From Candidatus Aminicenantota bacterium (GTDB lineage Bacteria; Acidobacteriota; Aminicenantia; Aminicenantales; JAFGBC01), in assembly GCA_016933355.1 (NCBI GenBank), contig JAFGBC010000214.1:1-5697 (forward strand): 5,697 nt of DNA, in the 5' to 3' direction. Shown piece by piece: positions 1-5,697 of this stretch. The notes beneath the pieces are model-generated. The model made no database searches and was not told where the DNA came from. It saw only the letters and a program-made list of their open reading frames with translations. Numbering within the stretch: position 1 is the first letter of the stretch; every line of letters starts with the position of its first letter. A program made the translations under genes and the position numbers.

Positions 1-307
1 CGCCGGCCTCCGCGACTGGGCCCTTCAGAACGTCCATAAAACGCGCTACGCCATCGAAGCGCTGGCCCGGGTCAAAGGGACGAAGCGCCCCTTCGCCGGG
101 CCGGTCTTCAACGAATTCGTCCTCGACGTCGGCAGGGACTGGGCGCTCCTCGACAAGTCTCTGCGGGCCAAGGGCATTCTGGCCGGCTACCCTCTGGGCC
201 GGGACTACCCCGAGCTCAAGACCGCCGTCCTCGTCTGCGTCACCGAAACGCGGAGTAAGGAGGACATCGACCGCCTGTCCGGGGCCCTCGAGGAGGCGCT
301 CCGATGA
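1..307 (+). CDS. gcvPA: Glycine dehydrogenase (decarboxylating) subunit 1, 3' end only
   Basis: This is the C-terminal 101 residues of the alpha subunit of the split glycine cleavage P-protein; the start lies left of the window. Codons run from position 2 to the TGA at 305-307. With GcvPB it forms the PLP-dependent enzyme that decarboxylates glycine and passes the aminomethyl group to lipoyl H-protein in the cytoplasm. The visible part carries the typical GcvPA tail: an N-K/H-T-R-Y-type helix segment (residues 10-16), a G-P-V-F-N-E-F strand (33-39), the G-I-L-A-G-Y-P-L-G motif (58-66) and the closing L-V-C-V-T-E-T-R-S-K-E-D-I-D segment (77-90). Family members are about 440-450 aa, so roughly a quarter is visible. 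The stop overlaps the gcvPB start (ATGA), and its last codons also contain the gcvPB ribosome binding site. Identity is assigned from family recognition plus adjacency to gcvPB, and I consider it secure. Confidence 0.93.
   Translation, partial: AGLRDWALQNVHKTRYAIEALARVKGTKRPFAGPVFNEFVLDVGRDWALLDKSLRAKGILAGYPLGRDYPELKTAVLVCVTETRSKEDIDRLSGALEEALR
291..296 (+). promoter_or_regulatory. Strong Shine-Dalgarno for gcvPB inside the end of gcvPA
   Basis: AGGAGG lies 7 nt before the ATG at 304. It falls within Glu-Glu codons of the gcvPA tail. It supports 304 as the gcvPB start and suggests that ribosomes can load independently on gcvPB, in addition to re-initiating after the overlapping gcvPA stop. 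Confidence 0.8.
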
Positions 308-1748
308 TCCGCGAACCGCTTGTCTTCGAAATCAGCGACCGGAGCAAGGCGCCGATCCGGATGCCTAAGCTCGACGTCCCGGCCGGCGCCGACGCGCTTC
401 GGGGAGCCGCCCTCCGGACCGATATCCCGGGCTTTCCCCAGGTGACCGAGCCCGAGGTCGTCCGCCACTTCACCCGGCTCAGCCAGACGAACTACTGCGT
501 CGATATCGGGTTCTATCCCCTCGGCTCCTGCACGATGAAGTACAACCCCAAGGTCAACGAGAGGGTCGCCGCCCTGCCCGGCTTCACCCGGACCCACCCC
601 GAGGCGCCCGACGACCTCGTCCAGGGCAACCTGGAAATCCTCAAGGCCGCCGAGGAGGCGCTTTGCGCCGTCACCGGGATGGACGCCTTCACCCTCCATC
701 CCGCGGCCGGCGCCCACGGCGAGCTGACCGGCATGATGCTCATCCACGCCGCGCTCAAGGCCCGCGGCGACGCCCGCAAGACCGTTCTCATCCCCGACTC
801 GGCCCACGGCACCAACCCTTCGAGCGCCCACCTCTGCGGCTACAAGGTCCAGGAAATCAAGTCCAACGAGCGCGGGTTGATCGACCTGGCCGGCCTCGAG
901 CAGGCGATGACCGCCGACGTGGCGGCCCTGATGGTCACCAACCCCAACACGCTGGGTGTCTTCGAGGCCGACATCTGCCGGATCGGAGAGATCGTCCACG
1001 CCAAGGGCGGCTTTCTCTACATGGACGGCGCCAACATGAACGCGCTGACCGGCATCGCCCGGCCCGGCGACATGACCGTCGACGTCCTCCACGTCAACCT
1101 CCACAAGACGTTCTCGACGCCCCACGGCGGCGGGGGGCCCGGCGCGGGCCCGGTCGGCGTCAAGAAGGAGCTCATCCCGTTCCTCCCCGTCCCGGTCGTG
1201 ACGCGGACCCAGGACGGCTTCGTCCTGGACGGCGACCGGCCGGCGACAATCGGCCGCGTCCGCAGCTTCTGCGGCAACTTCGGCGTCGTGCTTCGCGCCT
1301 TGGCCTACATCCTGACGCTGGGCCCGGACGGGCTGCGCGAGGTGGCCCAGATCGCGGTCCTCAACGCCAACTACATCCGCAAGAGCCTGGAGGGGCGCTA
1401 CCACCTCAAGTACGACGCGCCGACCCTTCACGAATGCGTTTTTTCCGACAAGTTCCAGCTCGCGCGCGGCGTCAAGAACATCGACATCGCCAAGCGCCTG
1501 ATCGACTACGGCCTCCATCCGCCCACGATGTCCTTCCCCCTCATCGTCCACGGCGCCCTGATGATCGAGCCGACCGAGACCGAGAGCCGCCGCGACCTCG
1601 ACGCCTTTATCGAGGCGATGAAGATGATCGCCCGGGAAGCCGAGGAGTCCCCTAACGTCCTGCGCGAGGCGCCTCACGCGAGCTACGTCCGGCGGCTCGA
1701 CGAGACGGCCGCCGTCAAGAAGCCCGTCTTGCGCTGGCGTCCGGCCGA

Positions 1749-1752
<4 letters not shown>
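304..1752 (+). CDS. gcvPB: Glycine dehydrogenase (decarboxylating) subunit 2
   Basis: This is the PLP-binding beta subunit of the split glycine cleavage P-protein, 482 aa, close to the usual length of this family (about 440-490). It works with GcvPA to decarboxylate glycine and load the aminomethyl group on the lipoyl arm of H-protein. Family hallmarks are clear: [13 protein letters not shown] near residues 71-83, the [10 protein letters not shown] loop (131-140), [10 protein letters not shown] (165-174), [10 protein letters not shown] (212-221), D-G-A-N-M-N-A (241-247), and [16 protein letters not shown] (265-280), whose K268 is the predicted Schiff-base lysine for PLP. The C-terminal P-V-R-R-L-D-E-like segment is present as Y-V-R-R-L-D-E (461-467). 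The start at 304 has an ideal Shine-Dalgarno and overlaps the gcvPA stop; the stop overlaps the glyQ start. Nothing is missing or broken. No glycine riboswitch is visible, but the operon's leader lies outside the window. Confidence 0.97.
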
Positions 1753-2602
<850 letters not shown>

Positions 2603-2603
<1 letters not shown>

Positions 2604-4681
2604 TGGAATTCCTCCTCGAGATCCTGGCCGAAGAGATGCCGCCCGACCACGTCCGGGCCGGCCTCGACCAGCTGGACGAGGGCCTGCGCCGCGAGCTCGC
2701 GGCCGCCCGGATCCCCGTCGCGGCCCTCAGGACCTGCGGGACCTGCCGCAGGCTCGTCGTCCTGGCCGACATGGCCGAAGCCCAGGAAACTCAAGATAAG
2801 CTCGTCATCGGCCCCTCCAAAGCGGTTGCCTTCGCGCCCGACGGGTCGCCGACGGCGGCCGCACTCGGCTTCGCCCGCTCGCAGGGCGTCGGCGTCGAGG
2901 CCCTCGAAACGGTCATGACCGAAAAGGGAGAGTACGTCGGCCGCCGCAAGACGGAGCGGGGCAAGACGGCCGGCGAGATCCTGTCGGGGATCCTGCCCGG
3001 CCTTATCGCCGGGCTCTCCTTTCCCAAGACCATGCGCTGGGGCGGGCTCGCCTTCCGCTTCTCCCGTCCCATTCAGGGCTTCCTCTGCCTCCTGGGCGGC
3101 GCGGTCGTCCCCTTCGAGGCGGCCGGGCTGCGCTCGGGCGACACGACGACCGGGCATAAGATCCACGACCCGCGCCCGTTCGCCGTCCGCTCCTTCGAGG
3201 ACTACCGGGCCGGACTGGCGGAGCGCGGCGTCGTCATCGACCCCGAGGCAAGGCGGTCCGCCATCCTGGCCCAGGTCGAAAGCAGGCTTCAGCCGCTCGG
3301 CGCCAAGCTTCATCCCGACCCGAACCTCCTCGACAAGCTCGTCTCCGACATCGAGTCGCCCTGCGTCGTCCTCGGCTCCTTCGCCAAGGACTATCTGACT
3401 CTTCCGCTCGAGCTGTTGAGCACGGCGATGCGCGAGGGGCAGCATCTCTTCTCGGTCGTCAAGGACAAGAAGCAGCTGCCCTATTTCGTCGGCGTCGCCG
3501 ACGCCCGGGGCGACGCGGCTTCGCTCATCGTCAAGGGCAACGAGCGCGTCCTGCGGGCGCGGCTGGAGGACGCCCGCTTCTTTTGGGAGCAGGACCTCAG
3601 GACGCCGCTCAGCAAGAGGGCGCCGGCGCTCAAACAGGTCGTCTTCCAGGAGAAGCTGGGCAGCTACGAGGACAAGACCCAGCGCATCAAGAAAGTCACG
3701 GCTTACCTCTGCGACAAGATCGGCGCCGTTCAGGCCAAAGAGACCGCCGTCCAGGCGGCCGAGCTCTGCAAGCTCGACCTCGTCACCGAGCTCGTCCGCG
3801 AGTTTCCGTCGCTTCAGGGCCGGGCGGGCGGGCTGTTCGCGCGGGCCGAGGGCTTCCCGGCCGCGGTCGCCCAGGCCGTCTACGAGCACTACCGCCCGGT
3901 CGGGCTCGAGGACGAGTCGCCCGCCGGCCCGGCCGGGGCCGTCCTGTCGCTGGCGGACAAGGTCGATACCATCGTCGGCGTCCTAGGCGTCGGCGTCCAG
4001 ACGACCGGGTCGAGCGACCCGTTCGGCCTGCGCCGGAACGCCCTGGGCGTCTGCAAGGTCGTCCTGGACCGGAAGCTGTCCTTCTCGTTCCCCCGCCTTC
4101 TGGACAAGGTTTTGGCCGTTTACGGCGACCGGTTGAGCCGCCCGGTCAGGGAGGTCAAGGCCGACTGCCTGGATTTCTTCGCGGGACGCCTCCGCCACAT
4201 CTTCGAGCGGATGGGCTTCCGCTACGACCTCGTCAACGCCGCGCTCGGGCCCGGCCTGGAGGACCTCTATTTCGCCCTGCTTCGGGTCAAGGCTCTCGAC
4301 AAGCTCAAGGCCAGCCCCCAGTTCGAGCCGATGATCCTGATGGCCAAGCGGGTCAACAACATCATCCGCAACCAGCCGGCCGCCAAGGTCAACCCCGACC
4401 TGCTCGCGGAGAAGGCCGAGCGCGACCTCCACTCGAGCGTCACGATCCTCGAGGGCAACCTCCGGCCCATGATCGGCCGGGGCGATTTCGGCCAGGCCCA
4501 GACCGTCCTCTTCCGCATCCAGCCGACCCTGGCCGCCTTCTTCGACAAGGTCCTGGTCATGGCCGAGGAGAAAAAGCTCCGCCAGAACCGGGTCGGGCTG
4601 CTCCAGACGATCGCCCGCCTCCTGCTCGAGGTGGCGGACTATTCCCAGGTCGTGGTTGAAGGGGAGAAGGGCTCGGGGTAG
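2603..4681 (+). CDS. glyS: Glycyl-tRNA synthetase beta subunit
   Basis: This is the tRNA-recognising beta subunit of alpha2beta2 glycyl-tRNA synthetase, 692 aa, matching the usual length of about 690. Visible landmarks are the N-terminal L-L-E-I-L-A-E-E-M-P-P (4-14), M-R-W-G-G (144-148) with F-S-R-P-I (153-157), S-T-A-M-R-E-G-Q-H-L-F (273-283), K-G-N-E-R-V-L-R-A-R-L-E-D-A-R-F-F (311-327), the HD-like domain region with F-Q-E-K-L-G-S-Y-E-D-K-T (348-359) and C-K-L-D-L-V-T-E-L-V (389-398), A-D-K-V-D-T-I-V-G (451-459), S-D-P-F-G-L-R-R-N-A-L-G-V (471-483), and a C-terminal anticodon-binding domain with F-F-D-K-V-L-V-M (646-653) and R-Q-N-R-V-G-L-L (660-667). One oddity is C-G-T-C-R-R-L at 45-51, where relatives such as the E. 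coli protein have a P-R-R-L-type loop without the two cysteines. The start overlaps the glyQ stop by one base (TGATG). It is the last gene of the visible operon, and no clear terminator follows. Confidence 0.97.
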
Positions 4682-4702
4682 CCGGTTCGAAGGCGCGTTC
4701 GC

Positions 4703-5125
4703 TCAGAATTTGGGAGGCGCGGGGATGGAGGCCTTGCGGGCCGCGTAGCTCTCCTCCAAGGCGGTCAGCCGAATGAGCGCCACCGGAGAATTCTGGCCCT
4801 TTTTGTCCCCGTAGGGGTTGAACTGGACGCCGACCTGGTGCTTATAGGCCAGGCCCGGGTTGGGACGGATCCAGCGGGCGGCCCCATAGAGGCCGAGCGG
4901 AGAAGCCTCGCCGGGTACCGTGATCTCGAGGTAGATCTTCTGGTCGATCCCGAGCGGCTCTTGGGTCCAGAAGCACAAGCCGCCCCGGCTGAGGTCGAAG
5001 ACGGGGCAGGTTTCCTCGTCGAAGCCCTTGCGCGGGTTGCGGGAGGAGAGGATTCGGTATCCGGCGACGGCGCCGGGCACCCGGAAGCGGTCGCAGGCCC
5101 TTTGCGTCGGCATGGCGTCGGCCAT
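4703..5125 (-). CDS. Stand-alone PilZ-domain protein (predicted c-di-GMP receptor)
   Basis: A 140-aa protein formed almost entirely by one PilZ domain, a fold that binds the second messenger cyclic di-GMP. Both ligand motifs are intact: R-x-x-x-R as R9-A-C-D-R13, and D-x-S-x-x-G as D44-L-S46-R-G-G49, followed by the L-C-F strand. Later strands show the usual G-A-A-R-W (81-85) and V-G-V-Q-F (98-102) pattern. About 35 residues follow, ending in a Pro-rich basic tail (S-I-P-A-P-P-K-F). There is no signal peptide or membrane segment, so it is expected in the cytoplasm. The start at 5125 is fixed by AAAGGAGG five bases upstream. It converges on glyS with a 21-bp gap and has its own promoter, so it is unlikely to be functionally tied to the glycine genes. 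Proteins of this kind usually relay c-di-GMP to motility, exopolysaccharide or transcription targets; the target here cannot be told from the sequence. Confidence 0.9.
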   Translation of the reverse strand: MADAMPTQRACDRFRVPGAVAGYRILSSRNPRKGFDEETCPVFDLSRGGLCFWTQEPLGIDQKIYLEITVPGEASPLGLYGAARWIRPNPGLAYKHQVGVQFNPYGDKKGQNSPVALIRLTALEESYAARKASIPAPPKF

Positions 5126-5130
5126 CGCAT

Positions 5131-5138
5131 CCTCCTTT
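5131..5138 (-). promoter_or_regulatory. Strong Shine-Dalgarno of the PilZ gene
   Basis: Read on the minus strand, AAAGGAGG ends 5 nt before the ATG at 5125. An out-of-frame ATG overlaps the spacer (5128-5130) but lies too close to the site to be used. This decides the start of the PilZ protein. Confidence 0.85.
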
Positions 5139-5166
5139 GCCGTCCTCTTCCAAGGCGCCCGGAATC

Positions 5167-5195
5167 ACGATAGCGCAATTCGGGTTTCGTGTCAA
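5167..5195 (-). promoter_or_regulatory. Predicted sigma70-type promoter of the PilZ gene
   Basis: On the minus strand a perfect -35 hexamer TTGACA (5190-5195) is separated by exactly 17 nt from TATCGT (5167-5172), which matches 4 of 6 positions of the -10 consensus TATAAT. Transcription would start near 5160 and give a leader of about 35 nt carrying the Shine-Dalgarno. It lies wholly in the intergenic gap after the upstream gene's stop at 5228. The match is seen directly; activity is inferred. Confidence 0.6.
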
Positions 5196-5200
5196 AGCCG

Positions 5201-5212
5201 TGAACCTGTTCA
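5201..5212. promoter_or_regulatory. Inverted repeat just upstream of the PilZ -35 box (possible operator)
   Basis: TGAAC and GTTCA form a perfect 5-bp inverted repeat around a 2-bp centre (TGAACCTGTTCA on the + strand). Its edge is 5 bp upstream of the -35 hexamer, a position typical of activator sites. It could also be a chance dyad or, with flanking GCCG/CGGC, part of a weak hairpin after the upstream gene. No regulator can be named. Confidence 0.3.
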
Positions 5213-5227
5213 AGCCGGCGGAGGCTC

Positions 5228-5697
5228 TCAGTACTGGAGCCTGAGCCGGACCCGAACCTCGCGTGTCCGGCCGTCCGGACCGAAGCGGAGGTAGCTGAAG
5301 GCGCGCTCCTTCGTCTTGGGGATCTTGAGGAAGGACGGCTCCTTCTTTCGCTTGGCGAGCAGGTCCTTGATGACGCCGGCGATAGCGCCCAGGGCGTCCA
5401 GGATCGAGCCCGAGTTCGTGACCACCGAGGACTGGCGGTCGGGCGGGAGCCAGGGCTTGTAGCCGTCGGGAAAGAGCGGCGGCAGGTCGATGTGGTAATC
5501 CGCGCTCCGGGGCGGAAACTTCGTGCCCGACAAGATGAGGTCGTCGTCGAGGAAGAGCGAGAGTCTGTAGCCCCGCGTCCGGAGGTCGGCGGCGGGGTCA
5601 TCGCCGGCGGCGGGGGGCCGGTCGGAGAGCAAGGGGACGGCGGGGACCTCCTCCATGAGGTCGACGTCGAGGCGGATCGTCTTGCGGACGGTCAGCG
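5228..5697 (-). CDS. Unidentified protein, C-terminal part (5' end outside window)
   Basis: The frame stays open from the right edge to a TGA at 5228-5230, giving 155 visible residues. I do not recognise a family. An ATG at 5656 lacks any Shine-Dalgarno, and the frame continues upstream with strand-like sequence (T-V-R-K-T-I-R-L-D-V-D-L), so the true start is most likely beyond the window. The visible part has a Pro/Asp-rich stretch (18-38), probable beta strands (R-L-S-L-F-L, 44-49), a Pro-rich aromatic segment with P-P-L-F-P-D-G-Y-K-P-W-L-P-P (72-85), one likely amphipathic helix ending in a Lys/Arg cluster (about 97-118), and a terminal beta hairpin F-S-Y-L-R-F / R-E-V-R-V-R-L-R-L-Q-Y. No transmembrane helix is visible. 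It shares direction with the PilZ gene, 102 bp away, but that gene appears to have its own promoter. Codon use (C/G third positions, no stops) supports a real gene. Confidence 0.7.
   Translation of the reverse strand, partial: LTVRKTIRLDVDLMEEVPAVPLLSDRPPAAGDDPAADLRTRGYRLSLFLDDDLILSGTKFPPRSADYHIDLPPLFPDGYKPWLPPDRQSSVVTNSGSILDALGAIAGVIKDLLAKRKKEPSFLKIPKTKERAFSYLRFGPDGRTREVRVRLRLQY

Noticed and set aside
205..1677. A 490-codon open frame on the minus strand opposite gcvPB
   Set aside because: It mirrors gcvPB codons in a GC-rich gene with C/G third positions, has a low-complexity Val/Gly/Asp/Arg composition and no family motifs, and gcvPB is unmistakable on the other strand.
4684..4691. GGTTCGAA resembling the T-loop of a tRNA gene
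   Set aside because: It sits in a 21-bp gap between two coding regions. No acceptor, D or anticodon arms can be built around it.
5190..5225. Intrinsic terminator for the unidentified right-edge gene formed by the GCCG...CGGC and TGAAC/GTTCA arms
   Set aside because: The stem is interrupted, the loop too small, and no T-tract follows on the minus strand; an operator-type dyad fits better.
4765..5601. A 278-codon minus-strand open frame running across the PilZ gene and the intergenic gap
   Set aside because: It is Ser/Arg/Thr-rich low-complexity sequence in a shifted frame. The PilZ frame has both c-di-GMP motifs and a strong start signal.

Overview
The window comes from a GC-rich bacterium. 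Third codon positions are overwhelmingly C or G in every gene, and bacterial-type ribosome binding sites are present. The glycine decarboxylase P-protein is split into two subunits (GcvPA/GcvPB) and glycyl-tRNA synthetase is the two-subunit alpha2beta2 type (GlyQ/GlyS). Both are widespread outside plants and enteric bacteria and do not fix the phylum. An Acidobacteriota/Aminicenantes-like or deltaproteobacterial-type lineage would fit, but this is a low-confidence inference.

Positions 1-4681 (+ strand) hold one tightly packed operon segment: the 3' end of gcvPA, then complete gcvPB, glyQ and glyS. Every junction is a stop/start overlap (ATGA at 304-307, ATGA at 1749-1752, TGATG at 2601-2605), so the four genes are almost certainly co-transcribed and translationally coupled. 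Functionally the block joins glycine breakdown (P-protein of the glycine cleavage system, feeding CO2, an aminomethyl group on H-protein and finally methylene-THF) to charging of tRNA-Gly. Both compete for the same free glycine pool.

Positions 4703-5697 (- strand) point toward the operon. A small stand-alone PilZ-domain protein (predicted c-di-GMP binder) ends only 21 bp from the end of glyS. It has its own well-formed sigma70-type promoter and a strong Shine-Dalgarno. Upstream of it lies the 3' part of an unrecognised gene that runs off the right edge.

Most of the window is conserved housekeeping sequence. I see no RNA gene, CRISPR array, insertion sequence or other mobile-element signature, and no convincing evidence of a new defence or other multi-gene system. 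The points worth a second look are the gcvP-glyQS linkage, a Cys-X-X-Cys in GlyS where the family usually has a different loop, the promoter and dyad in front of the PilZ gene, and the unidentified partial gene at the right edge.
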